The notes under the pieces were generated by a model. The model ran no database searches and was not told the origin of the DNA. It was given only the letters and a program-made list of their open reading frames with translations. Positions 39,501 to 50,554 of a DNA stretch of 64,000 nt are shown piece after piece. This DNA comes from Emiliania huxleyi CCMP1516 (Eukaryota; Haptophyta; Isochrysidales; Noelaerhabdaceae), in contig NW_005198966.1 in the NCBI RefSeq assembly GCF_000372725.1, positions 1,384,185-1,448,184 on the forward strand. The letters are read 5' to 3'. The stretch's first letter is position 1; each line of letters opens with the position of its first letter. The translations under genes were made by a program, and so were the position numbers.

Positions 39501-41711
39501 CTCTCTCGAGTTGACCTCGATGTAGGCGGGCCGCGCGTGCAGCAGGGCGGAGAAGGCACGCAGGTTGCGAGGCAGCAGCGAGCCATGCTCGGACATGAAG
39601 GCGTCGCGCCGCGCTACCTCGCTCTCGCGCGCGGCGGCGAGCGCCTGGGGGCACCGCACACGCGCAGTGGGGGGGGGGGGGGGGGGTCCGGCGGTGGGAA
39701 ACAGGCGGGGGAAGTGGGCGGGGCCCGGCGGGCGGCGCGGGCGGCGCGGGCGGCGCGGGCGGCGCGCCTCGGCCGACTCGCGGGCGGACGTGGCGTAGGC
39801 GTGGTTGAAATTTCGGCGGTGCGCCACCTCGCGCAAGCACGCCTCGTACGTGATGGGCAGCCGGCGCCTGCTCGCAAGGGTAGAGGGGCGTGAGCGGTGG
39901 CGCCCGTGGCCTCTGCAACCGACAGGTCCGTCCCGCGCATGAGCAGCAGCTGGTCGCAGTACACACGCACGCGGGCGAGGAGCGAGGTGTACAGGTGCAA
40001 CTTGTTGCGCAGCTCGGCGATCTGCGACTGGAGCGCCGAGATCGCGCGCAGCCGCTGGAAGACCTTGGTGTGCATCGCCCCGCGCGTCGCCCCGGCCTCC
40101 TCCTGCGCCCCGCGCAGCGACGCGTCCAGCGATCGCATCTGCGGCAGCAGCACCTGAAGGTGCCTCTCGTGCAGCGTCTCGAGCGCGGCGCACTCCTCGA
40201 GCAGCTTGGCCGCCGAGGGGCGAACCAGCGAGCCGCGAAGCGACGGCGTCGCGCTCCCGGCCGCCTCGCCGCCGCCTTCGCCGCCGACCCCCTCCTCGCC
40301 GCCCGCCGCAACGCCGGCAGCCGCCTCGCCGCCCGCCGCCGGGCGAGCGGGGGAGGGGGCACGGCCCGCGTCGGGCGGTGCGCCGCTCGCGCCGTCAGTG
40401 GCCCCGGCGGGCGTGGCCGGTCCCGCCGCAGCGAAGGAGCCGACCGCGGTGGAGGAGCCGGCCATGCTGCGCGAGGCTGGCGGGAGCGGGGACCCTGCGG
40501 GGAGAGGGGACCCGTCCGGCGCAACCTGCGTCTGCTCGTCGACGAGGCGGGAGACGCGAAGTGCGTCGCGGCTGAGCTCGGTGAGGACGGAGTCGCCTGT
40601 ACAGTCACAGTGACGCGGTCTCATCATCACGTCGTCGCGGCGAGGCGCGGCGAGGACGGAGCCACCCTGCTGCAGCAGCGTGGAGGTGGTGCGCAGCCGC
40701 AGCTCCGCCGAGGAGGGCGGCGCGTGCGTCTCGGGCGCCTCCTCCTCGAGGGCGATCCCCGCCTGCAGCTCACGCCAGAGTCTCATCTTGTGACCCCCTC
40801 CTCCTGCTTTCATCGCCCCCTCGCCTGCAACTCGGACCACTGGAGCGCAAACCCATATCTCCCCCATATCTCCCCATATCTCCCCTCGCCTGCAACTCGG
40901 ACCACTGGAGCGCAAACTGAGCCGCCTTGGCGGTGAGGTGGTCGGCGTTGTGCTGGCACTCGGAGAGCCACGAGCGGAGCCGCTCCTCGCCGCAGCAGTG
41001 CAGCAGGCTCACACCCGCCCCCCACCCCTCCAGCTCCGCGATCGCGTCGTCGAGCGGCGCGCCCCGCAGGGCGGCGAGGTCGGCGTCGAACGACGCGACG
41101 AGCTGCTGCTGCAGCGCCGTCGTCTCCTCATACGAGGCCTGGAACTGGGCGTAGCGCTCGCTCAGCTTGGAGGCGAAGCCGCGCAGGTTGAGCACCGCGC
41201 AGCCGAGCGCCATCCCCTGCAGCTCCCGTCCGTCCAGCGCCTCGCGCGCCGCGCGCAGCCGCGCCGCGCCGCTGTCGTGCAGCGCCTGCGCCTGCAGCCG
41301 GTGGAGCGCAAAGTGGCGCTCGTAGTCGACGAGCGCGCGGACGAGCGGAGAGGCTAGATCGGCCGGCCGGCGCGGCACCAGCTCCTCGGGCAGGCCCTCC
41401 GGGACGAGCGCCTCGGCCGGAGCCAGACCGGGCGGGTCGGGCAGCGGCGCGGAGCGGTTGAGCGAGCGGCGGTTGAAGAGGAAGACCGGGCGGGAGCGGG
41501 CGCCGCTTGAGGCCGGCAGGCCGTACTCGCCGAGCGAAGCGTCGTTCTCCAGCCGCTCCCCCTCGAGCAGCAGGATCTGGCAGCCGACGTCCAGGCCGGT
41601 TACCTCGGAGAGGACCGTCTTGAGACCGATGACAGAGTCGGCGGCGGCCACCTCGAGGGTGTGGCCGCAGCCCGTCTCGGCTTGAGCCACGAGTACTTCG
41701 CCGCCGTCCAT
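36548..41711 (-). CDS. ATG11: ATG11 / RB1CC1-type autophagy scaffold
   Basis: The scaffold of the Atg1 kinase complex for selective autophagy. Exon 1 (40890-41711, ATG at 41711) has a ubiquitin-like N terminus (CGHTLEVAAADSVIGLKTVL, then FLFNRRSLNRSAPLPDP) and the helical region (SKLSERYAQFQASYEETTAL). Exon 2 (39924-40762) continues the helices. Exon 3 (39768-39867) and the next exon join to give PITYEACLREVAHRRNF and AARESEVARRDAFMSEHGS, then YIEVNSREV. A long disordered, Ser/Pro/Ala-rich part and a coiled coil (about 37.9-38.2 kb) follow. The C-terminal ATG11 domain reads LRCVVGRVVAVDGPTT, then, after an intron, ANPYNLAEGDSYFVVHAEM, as in plant ATG11. Introns: 40763-40889, 39868-39923, 39645-39767, one between about 39.2 and 39.4 kb, and one ending near 36636. 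Most appear to be GC-AG. The 3' end is uncertain. Confidence 0.85.
36762..36930. repeat. 18-bp minisatellite inside an ATG11 intron
   Basis: About nine to ten copies of GAGAGAGATGGGAGGGGC, alternating with a GGGTGGGG variant. With the adjoining poly-G run (36656-36676) it fills most of the last inferred intron of the gene on the opposite strand. Confidence 0.9.
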
Positions 41712-41825
41712 GTGTGGAGCCTCGCTGGCTGGGTGGAACAATGTGCGGTGGTTGCCCCTCTTGGTGTCCTGGCTTTAGGCGGTCAGGGCGCGCCCAAAGA
41801 ATTTTTGGCGGCCCACGCTAGCACC

Positions 41826-41935
41826 ACACTCCTCTCTTTGCAAAATCCTGCAAAGGTGGGGACGTGTCTGTCCTCGACCCAGCCCTAGCTTGGGATGTCC
41901 GTTGTATTTATTTATTTATTTATTACACTCCTCTC
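41826..41935 (+). mobile_element. 88-bp retroposon nested in an older retroposon
   Basis: ACACTCCTCTC at 41826-41836 and 41925-41935 encloses TTTGCAAAATCC through TGTCCGTTGTATTTATTT. The right flank (CTCTCCTTAAAATCCCTGTG, 41930-42005) is the body of a (TTTC)n-type element, so the (TTTA)n element landed in or beside it. Confidence 0.9.
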
Positions 41936-42242
41936 CTTAAAATCCCTGTGTGGTGGCGGCGTGTCCTACCTATCCCTCGTTTGGGTTTTCTGTTTTCGTG
42001 CTCTTAATCTCTCGTGCCTCTTCCCGACGTTCCCTCGGCGGCCGATGCCACCGGCGTCAGACACTCTCTGACACACAGTTCATTTATTCGTCAGAGCGGA
42101 CACTCGACACGGACACAGCCCACGTGCAGAGTGTGGGTGTGCTCCCCATTCAGGGCGGCGCGACAACCTGCAGCTGCCCCGAGAAAAAAGATAACGGCCG
42201 GGAGACAGCGCATTGTTTGTGAATCCCTGGGCGAGGGTGGTG

Positions 42243-42340
42243 CACACAGCAAAACTACGAGCAAGAGGTAACGATCGGACCTACGAGCTCGAGGGCTCGT
42301 ACCGAGCCCCGTTACCCTGCTCGTGTTTTGCTGTGTGGTC
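42243..42340. repeat. 98-bp near-palindrome (foldback)
   Basis: The left arm CACACAGCAAAAC...ACGAGC pairs with GCTCGTGTTTTGCTGTGTG on the right. The centre GAGCTCGAGGGCTCGT is also self-complementary, so the whole segment can fold. No duplication of flanks was found. Confidence 0.7.
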
Positions 42341-42674
42341 CCTGTCAAGACTTCTCCTCCCCACACGCCTCTCAACTCTTTCCGTATGAGCGGCGCGGCG
42401 CGGGCTGCGCACCAGAGCGCTCCTCGCTGCTTGCAATGAGATCGCGCACCCGTGGGACTGCGCCGGTTTGCCTCGCCCAGAGCTCGTCCGTCTCGCGGGC
42501 CACGCGGCGAGCTGCTTCGACGCCGGCGTCGACGGGCTCGGCCATTGTCAATGCTCGCTGGCTGCTTCGATCAGTTTCGTCATGATCCGCGATCGCGATG
42601 CTCTCTTGAAGCTGCGTGTGCCGGAGGTGCGCCGGCGCCCGCCTACGGGGCGTGTGGCGAGCGAGACTCGCTCG

Positions 42675-45502
42675 TCAACCTCTGGCCTCAATGTCACACC
42701 CCTCTGTCTCGCGGTCGCGGAGAGGGTAGGGCCGCCTGCGCCAGCAGAGGAGGCCTGCCCAAAGGCCCACGCCCAGCAGCCCAGCAGCGACTCCTGTGGC
42801 GGCACCCGCCAAGCCGTACGACCAAATCTGCGCCGCCGGGCCCATTGCGCCTCGACCCGCCAGCTGCCAGAGCCGGAGCCTACAGCGGAGGAGACGGCAC
42901 GGCGTCGAGACGAGAGGGCTCGAGGGGCTCTAGGGAGCCCACGCCCGGACGCAGACCCTTTGACGATGGCTTCAGAGGCGTCCAGCGGCGGCAGCTGCGG
43001 CGGCTCGTCTGGAGGGTGCCAAGGAGGGGACGGCAGCGGGGCGGGAAGGGCGGGAGGCGACCTATGCGGGAGCGGCGGTGGCGGCGACGGTGGCGGCGGC
43101 GGCGACGGTGGCGGCGGCGGCGACGGTGGCGGCGGCGGCACCGCCGCCGCCGGAGGTGGGTGACTCGGCGGCAGTGGAGGCGAGGTGGGAGGGGGCGACC
43201 GGGGCGTCGGGGGAGGCGAGGTGGGAGGGGGCGACCGGGGCGTCGGGGGAGGCGAGGCTGGCGAGGGCGGGGGAGGCGAGGGCCACGGAATGCCCGGGGG
43301 CGGGGGAGGAGCCGGTGGCGACAGTGGCGACGGGGGTGGTGGAGGAGGAGAAGGAGAGGGTGGCTGGGGCGAGGGGCTCGTGGGGAGAGGTGGCGGCGGC
43401 GGAGGGTACGGAGGGGAAGTGATGATGACGCAGCCAACATCGCCCGGCAGTCGGCATGGCGCGGCAATCAGCCTGATCCGCGGCGCACAGCAGACGTCGA
43501 CCCAGGCTTGCGGCCACCCGCGAGGGCTGCAGCGGGTGCTGTCGCAGAGCACGCACTTCGAGCTGCAGCAGGCGCCGCCGTCGGCCGATGCGACGCCGCA
43601 CGCGCACGAGTGCGCGAGGGGGGCTTGGCTGGCGGCGCACGTCTCGCGCGTGGCGGGCTGCTCTCCCGGCAGAGAGGCGAGCGCTTGCCGCGCACGGAGG
43701 ATGCCGTCGAGCGGCGCGCTCGGCGGCAGGCGCGGCGGAGACGACGGCTGCGTCGGAGGGCTGGGAGGCTCGGGCGAGAGGGGCGGGGGCGATGGTGGGG
43801 CGGGCGGCGTCGGCGGCGTCGGAGGCGATTGAGGCGAGGGGGGCGAGGGGGGCGACGGCGGTGGAGGAGGTAGGAGCGGCTGCGGATCGAGTGGCGGTCG
43901 TGGCGGTGCTGGCGGCGGTGCTGGCGGCGACGGCGGGGCGCGACCGGGTGGGAAGGGCGGGAGTGGCGGCGGCGGACATGGGGTTGGGCTGCTGGAGACG
44001 AAGGGTGGCGGTGGTGGCCGGCGCAGCAGAGCCGAGCCTGGAGGGGGCGGTGGAGGAGCGGCAACGGCTTGGGCAACAGAGGCCTGAGGGTAGGTCGCCT
44101 GAGGGAGGGGGTTGTAGCGCGGCGGAGGCTGGACTGGAGGTCGAGGGCGCGGCGGCGGCGGCGGCAGCGGCGACGGCGGCAGCGGCGGTGGCGGCAGCGG
44201 CAGCGGCGGCAGCGGCGGCCACAGCGGGGGATGAAGAGGGGCTTGCGGAGGCGCGTGAGTCCGCACAGGCCACGGCAGCGTGGAGGAGCCCGGAAGGACG
44301 GCGGCGAGGCGCACGGTGGGAGGCGGCGGCGGTGGTCGTTCCGATGCACAGCACAGATCACCGCCGTAGCCCGCCCCGTTGTCAAAGCACGACCTCTGAC
44401 AGAACTTCTGCATGGCCCACTCCGCATCCCACTTGCAGAGCTTGATGTACGCGTAGGGAAAACTGTGGCACGTTAAGGAGTTGGTCGCCATCCACTTGTT
44501 CCGCTCGTCCGCACACTCTGTGCACGGCAGCAGCGGCGGCAGCGGCGGCCACAGCGGGGGATGAAGAGGGGCTTGCGGAGGCGCGTGAGTCCGCACAGGC
44601 CACGGCAGCGTGGAGGAGCCCGGAAGGACGGCGGCGAGGCGCACGGTGGGAGGCGGCGGCGGTGGTCGTTCCGATGCACAGCACAGATCACCGCCGTAGC
44701 CCGCCCCGTTGTCAAAGCACGACCTCTGACAGAACTTCTGCATGGCCCACTCCGCATCCCACTTGCAGAGCTTGATGTACGCGTAGGGAAAACTGTGGCA
44801 CGTTAAGGAGTTGGTCGCCATCCACTTGTTCCGCTCGTCCGCACACTCTGTGCACGGCAGCAGCGGCGGCAGTGACGGTGGTGGCGGCGTGGGGGGCGGC
44901 AAATTCGGCGGCGGCGACGGTGGCGGTGGTGGCGGCGTGGGTGGCGGCAAATTCGGCGGCGACGGTGGCGGTGGTGGCGGCGTGGGGGGCGGCAAATTCG
45001 GCGGCGGCGACGGTGGCGGCAGCAAATGTGGCGGACGGGGCCTCGCCTGGCCGGTGAGTCCCGTCGTGACGGGTCCCGGCAGCCACCACGGCGTTGCAGA
45101 GAGGGCGCTGGGTGGCGGCGGAGGCGGGATAGCCCACGGCAGCTGTGGAGGTGGCGGGCTCGACGGCGTTGGTGGGCCGGGAGCTTGCGCCAAGCCCGGG
45201 CCGAAGGACAGGCTCATTGACGATGGGCCGATGTAGCTGGAAGAAGAACCCGGCTTTAGGCGGCAAGACACTCCGCTCATAGGGAGGGTCCGGACGACGG
45301 GCGACTTGAAGAGCCTGCACTCCTTTTCCCAACCGACCGGGATGCTGAATCCGGTGGCGTGGCAGAAGCTGTCGGCCACGCACGCGTCCTGGCAACTGAG
45401 CTCGCTCAAGCCGAGAAGCAGGTCGTTGGCCGGCGTGTTTAGGGCAGCGTCCCGACACGCACCGTGCGCGTTGCCCGCGAGCGGCCAGAGTGTCGAGGAC
45501 AT
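42675..45502 (-). CDS. Pro-rich cell-surface protein with PAN-like and two ShKT modules
   Basis: I infer two exons, 42957-45502 and 42675-42879, with a 77-bp GT-AG intron, giving 916 residues (933 if the ATG at 45553 is used; that one borders repeat DNA). The N-terminal domain is PAN/apple-like (ELSCQDACVADSFCHATGF, ECRLFKS). Two identical ShKT-type modules (CADERNKWMATNSLTCHSF, LCKWDAEWAMQKFCQRSCF) follow, separated by Pro-rich linkers. A third Cys-rich module reads ETCAASQ, HSCACGV and CCSSKCVLC. The long (SPPPPP)n stretches resemble hydroxyproline-rich wall or scale glycoproteins. Splicing switches to a frame with a membrane span (GLAGAATGVAAGLLGVGLW), RRR and a short tail, so this is a single-pass surface protein. 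No obvious signal peptide is present at either ATG, so a 5' exon may be missing. Confidence 0.78.
44211..44870. repeat. 330-bp identical tandem duplication
   Basis: 44211-44540 and 44541-44870 are identical by eye. Each carries one ShKT module plus its linker, and 330 bp is 110 codons, so the frame is kept. Confidence 0.92.
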
Positions 45503-46078
45503 GACACAACATGTACGTGTTAGGACGGTTTTTCCATGGCATTCCCCTTCCATGCGCCGTTCACACCTGTTATGAGAAGAAAATACTTCTGTGCCGCTGT
45601 GCGCTGCTCCGTGAGAGGTTGAGGTGCGAGCCCTGGAGGCCCTGGGGATGGGGGGAGAGTTCACAGATAGGTTGGTAAGATACAACGCTGGAGCAGAAGC
45701 TGCAAGTGAAGTCGCACGCGCAAAAGAGGCAAACAGGCAAAAAGGGCGATGTTGGCGACACAGTGCGCACGTCCCGCTACCTCGGTCGCTCGGTGCAGCG
45801 CATCATTGTGTCCACGCCGAGAGGGGGGAAGCATGTCTGTGTGTGAGAGCAACGGCGTTTTGCTTTGCACGCCGATTTCGCGCACAATCGGCGTTTTTGC
45901 TTTGCACGCCCGACGGGGGCTAAGCGAGGGTTTGTGTATGTGCTGGTGTACAGTGTCGTGTCCACTAGCTCCGAGTAGAGGGGGCGTCCTGCAGATAATG
46001 GGGAAACCCGGTACATGGAGCCAACCATCGGAGGCCCGTGTTTTTACTTTATGGCCTCTTCCCTGCGAACGCGCACCC

Positions 46079-46205
46079 CCCAGGGCTAGGGCTCTCTAGC
46101 CCGCAACCCGAGGCCAATCGTCCGGCCCGCTGGGTGCGCTTCTTAGCTCCACGGCCCTGGGCGTGCGGTTGATGACCGCACTCCAAGACCAAGTGCTCCA
46201 AAAGC
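46079..46205 (+). repeat. dispersed repeat ending in CACTCCAAG / GTGCTCC units
   Basis: Blocks GGGCTCTCTAGCCCG, CCGGCCCGCTGGGTGCGCTT and GACCGCACTCCAAG occur in this order here, near 46.85 kb, and inverted at 52.95-53.07 and 24.3 kb. The 3' end consists of reiterated AAGTGCTCC. It could be another tailed retroposon or SINE; no polymerase III boxes were identified. Confidence 0.7.
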
Positions 46206-46999
46206 CTCTCCCACACCACGATTCGAGCGAAAGAATTGTACAAGGAAATGCTCTCTCACAACACTAGGCACGGGACTGGCGCGCACTGGAAAGAATTTCG
46301 TTTAGTGATGATAGTGTGCTGCTCGCGAGGCCATCGACAGCAAAGGTCTCCACTCGCAAGCCGCTCATCGATCGGTTCCCTGCATAAGCGGCTCCTCGGT
46401 TCGCTGTGTTCCGCTCGGTCGTCCATCGCCGCCAGCCACCTTCGGGTCGCGTTGGTCGCCAGCTCTCCCAGCTCGTCGTTTGGTCACCGAGGAGTGCAGC
46501 GAAAGCCGCCTCAAACTCCAGGACGTGCCAGCCCACCGCTGGACGCGCATCCCTCCTTGTCCCACTAGGACTTGTCAAATTTGCCGAGGCGAGAGTACTC
46601 GACCGAATTTCCGGCGTGTTTCATATTTCTCATGCCCAGCCCGATCGATGCCGTTCATCCGGCTCGCTGGGTGCCCCTCCTTGCGCAGTGTCCCCCACTA
46701 TATGTCGCCGTTATCGGGGCACGCTATCCTGTGCAGTCAGGGCAAGTGGGGGCGGGGGGCACTCCCACCTCTCCTGTGTACGGGTGGTGACTGTCCCTAG
46801 TCTCGGAGGGGGGCTTGAAGCTAAGAATATTTTATTTTTTCCGGCTCGCTGGGTGCGCTTGCTTAGGCCTTAGCCCCGGCCCTGCCTGGATGTGAGGTTG
46901 CTGACCGCACTCCAAGTGCTCCAAGCTGTGGCGCTGAGAGAGGTTCTCGAGGTTCTCGAGGTTGATATCCTTTCTTTGGCCGCGTTGGGTAGCGAGAGA

Positions 47000-47155
<156 letters not shown>

Positions 47156-48234
47156 CCTTGTTCTTTTTGAGAGGACAGCGAGCTTTTCAGAATGCCTGAG
47201 ATGATCGGGGATCAGGCAACGGGCGCGGCGGGACCCCCCCCCCCCCCACCCACCCACCCACAGTGGCAAACTTGCTTGTTATCTATCTAGCCTTTGGACG
47301 GACGGAAACGGCCCCCCCTCTCATGGCTGACCCTGGGCATGGCCTCTCTGGGGGTGAGCTGGGTCGGCCTCCTCCGGGTCTGCAATTCGCACGGCGGGTC
47401 CGCGTCCGGGCAAGCATCCGAGGCCCGCGGTTGTCCTGTCGCAGGGCGCGACCGACATGGAGATCTGCTGCCCACAGATCAGTGCTTTTGTCGACTATTG
47501 CTCGTGATCTGGTCCTCACGGGGTTGACCCGTCTCCTCCAGATCGAGACGGACTTCATGAACGGCCGAGCAATATTTCTTCGTTAAGATTATTAATTGAT
47601 GCTTTTTGCACGGCTGAGCCCCCCCCCCCCCTCCCCCTCCCCCGCGCCCATTTCCTGCCCTCTCCCGCCACACACTCCGTCAGAGCCCTCTCCCCTCTTG
47701 CACAACAGAATTTTTGACAATTAACCAATGGAACTTACAACAATGGGCTTGCCCATCCCGGAGTGGTTCGACCCCACACAAATCCGGAGGGGTGACGGGA
47801 TGCTGTCGTACGATGGTCTCAGGCCCAGAGAGAGATTTTTGTTCAGGCCCAGTGAGGTAGTGCATCTGACTATCCCGGATCCTGCTGAACAAGCTCCTCT
47901 TGTAGCTCGATCGGTCACACCGCCACCACCGCCGACGTCTCCCAGTGAGATGATGGAGAGGGGGGACGACACTGCTCGATCTACCCTCTGGGGTCCTCAG
48001 CAGCGTGCACCTCGATCCTGTACCGTGTTTGTTATGACCCCCCCCAATGAACACACCAGTGAGGGAGGGCGAGACGATAGGGGTCCCGTACCATGCGGAA
48101 TCGACCCTATCAAGTGCTCAAGCGCTCAAGTGTTATCTATCTCCGCGAGTCTCGATCAAAACTGGCCGCTCAGACGCAAGCAAAGCGGAACGCGTCGAAA
48201 CGATTGCGAGCCCGAGTGGTCGTTTCGTCCAAAG

Positions 48235-48793
48235 ATGGCATCCGTGCAGGATCGACCAAAAGGGGGCGCGAGGAAGGTCGTGGTTGCCACGCTCGTCCAG
48301 ACGGAGCTGGTCGAGTGGCGAGAGATCAACCCGAAGCAGTGTGCCGCTCTCCGCCTCGGTCCCTCTCGCACCGACCCTCGGACTGATTCTCGCGCCGCCA
48401 CCCCCCTGTGCTGAAGGTATAAGCGCATCCTGAAGCGTCGCGTTGAGCGTGCCACGAACGAGCACATCCGACCGCACCTGCCTCGCCAGCCGGTGCGCCC
48501 GCTCACTCCCGCCTGCCTCTCCACTTACCCAACCGCCCGCGTCCAAAACACCGGCTCAATCTGGCACAATCTCACGCCTCGTCGCCCGCCCTCAGTATCT
48601 GCACGAGTCACGGCACCGGCACGCCGTCAACCGGCAGCGCGGCCAAAAGGGCCGATTCGCCAACCGCGCGCCCGCCGCGCCAGGCCGAGAGCAGCTCGAG
48701 GCGCTCGACTTTCTGAACGAGCAGCCTTACGAAAAGGAGGCGGTGGACGCCTCGTCGGGAGCATCGCGACCGGAATCGGCAGAACTCATGTGA
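48235..48793 (+). CDS. NFYA: NF-YA (HAP2/CBF-B) transcription factor subunit
   Basis: The CCAAT-binding subunit is reconstructed from three short exons: up to 48338, 48417-48492 and 48596-48793, with GT-AG introns of 78 and 103 bp. Exon 1 ends VEWREINPKQ and exon 2 starts YKRILKRRVERATNEH, together the NF-YB/NF-YC-binding helix. Exon 3 opens YLHESRHRHAVNRQRGQ and KGRF, the DNA-binding helix with its three conserved His. Both joins restore the family alignment exactly. With the ATG at 48235 the protein is 125 residues. The same frame stays open back to an ATG at 47728, but crosses a dispersed repeat (47950-48110), so the longer start is less likely. It would act in the nucleus with NF-YB and NF-YC. 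Confidence 0.87.
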
Positions 48794-49707
48794 GCCATAC
48801 ATCCTGGCCAGACTGACGGGCACAGGGCCGGCCTGTCCGCTCTCCTCCCTGAGAACGGGGGCGAGAGAGTGTTGAGTGAGCCAACGCACCCGCACTGTCA
48901 CTCGGCATGCAGATATCCAGCCTCATCGGCCACTTGCAGTGGCCGAGACGATGCGACGCGCCGCGTAGCCGTGGCTGAGTGGACCTGTACATCTGTGTTG
49001 TGCCTCCTGTGTCGACGCAACTCGCGCGATGCTGCGGTTTTAGATCTCGCGGTGACCGGTGTGTCACAACGTCACACAAGTGTCACATAGTCGTCCAAGT
49101 GTGCGCACATCGCCGGCTTCGGGGCTTCGCCAACGGCCAAGCGTTTGCGCGGGCCGTGCACACACCGGAGTTTTGACTGTTTATGTATCAAGCCCAAAAG
49201 GGCATCTACAGATCTTGTTCTATGGTGGCTCGTACAAACACATAATCTCCGGAGATAGAGTGAACGTGAGAGAGGCGCGGACACTGCTTAAGAGCTTAAC
49301 TCGCCGCGGGAAGACGCGAGGGAGTCCCACTCGTTCTCACGCCCAGATGGTTTGCACCCTATGACCTCGCCCGCTTGATGTTGTTCCGCGAGCGCCGGCA
49401 ACCCCCAAACCACGCCGCCGTACCGAGCCGTAACAGGTGTACACGTATGTCACGGAGCAACGCGTGACGGAACGAGGGAACGTGCGAGCGCTGCGCGCGA
49501 GACAGACCACGTACGCATACAGAGCGGCATCTGACGAACACGCCTATCGAGAAGGAGACTGAGAGACAGCAAAATGCGACGTGCGAGAAAGGCGTACCGG
49601 CGAGAACGGAATGACTATTGGCCTGCAGGATCTGTGCTCACGGCACACGCCGTCAGCGCGTGTCCGCCGTGCGCCGGACTGGAGTGATCAGCGTCTAGGC
49701 TTGCCGT
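48794..49707. other. 0.9 kb without a recognisable gene
   Basis: No motif or natural-looking frame is seen on either strand. Confidence 0.5.
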
Positions 49708-50211
49708 TCAGATCTCGCCGAGGATCCGGTCCCGATGCCTCGCCTCTTCCGCCTCGGAGATCTTGCCCCCCTCTTTTAGCTGTCTGAGAAAAGCCATTCG
49801 CTCCGAGATGCTCTCGCAGCGCGCGCTCTGGGCCTGGGGCGTCGAGGCTGGCCGCGCGTCGGAGGCCGTTGGAGCAGGCGGAGCCACGGGCTTGGCCCGC
49901 GGTTGCACGGTCTTTCGTGGGCGTTTGATCTTCACCTCGACGTCAGGCTCGGACACGGCGGCCACCTTGACGCGCGGGCGCTGGCCGTCAACAGGCTCTA
50001 GCCAGGCGAGCGGGTGCCACTGCTTCTCCGGTTCGTCGGCGCCGTCGGGGTCATACGTCACCTCGAAACGGCGGGTCTCGGCGTTGAGGGCGGTGACCTC
50101 GCCTGTGTACCACGTTCCAGAACGCGGGCACCAGCAAACCGTAACTGAGTCGCCCACGCCGAGTGACGGTTTGCTACCTCCGCTCGACCTCCGACTCATG
50201 ATGCCATTCAT
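49708..50211 (-). CDS. Tudor-like protein with C-terminal SHOCT-like segment
   Basis: A 167-residue protein from the ATG at 50211 (another in-frame ATG is at 50199). Residues about 17-74 (VGDSVTVCWCPRSGTWYTGE, RFEVTYDPDGADEPEKQWHP, LAWLEPV) have the strand pattern and aromatic residues of a Tudor/agenet-type domain, which usually binds methylated histone or arginine. A basic linker (KIKRPRKTVQPRAK) follows, and residues 132-167 (SERMAFLRQLKEGGKISEAE, then ARHRDRILGEI) resemble the SHOCT motif, a short helical pair common in bacteria but also used as an oligomerisation tail. A nuclear chromatin reader is a reasonable guess. Both domain calls are by eye. Confidence 0.7.
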   Translation of the reverse strand: MNGIMSRRSSGGSKPSLGVGDSVTVCWCPRSGTWYTGEVTALNAETRRFEVTYDPDGADEPEKQWHPLAWLEPVDGQRPRVKVAAVSEPDVEVKIKRPRKTVQPRAKPVAPPAPTASDARPASTPQAQSARCESISERMAFLRQLKEGGKISEAEEARHRDRILGEI

Positions 50212-50554
50212 CAGGCCGTCGGACACCAGCGCGGTATGGTGGACGCTCACGCTACCAGCGCGGTAATGGTGGAGCTCACTCTCTCGTTCTGCTCACAAGT
50301 CTGGCGCTCACAGGCGAACGGTTTTTTGGCTTGTCCACCAATACCTCGCTGGTGTCAGTCCGAGCCTCAGTGTTCATTCGAGTTCTTCACCTCCTCGCCT
50401 ACCTACCTACCGGCTTTTAGACTCCCCGTGCCGACGGGGTGGCTCCAAGACCAAGTGCTCCACTAACACTCACACACACGTAACGCACACACGCAAAACA
50501 CAACTACGGGCCCAGATCACACACTCACACGTCGTTTGGATCCTGGAGCCCTGC

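Noticed and set aside
37940-39514. 524-codon Arg/Gly-rich plus-strand frame
   Set aside because: Antisense to the disordered part of ATG11; no domain or natural composition.
42452-43873. 473-codon Arg-rich plus-strand frame
   Set aside because: Complement of the Pro-rich surface protein; GC-rich repeats keep all frames open.
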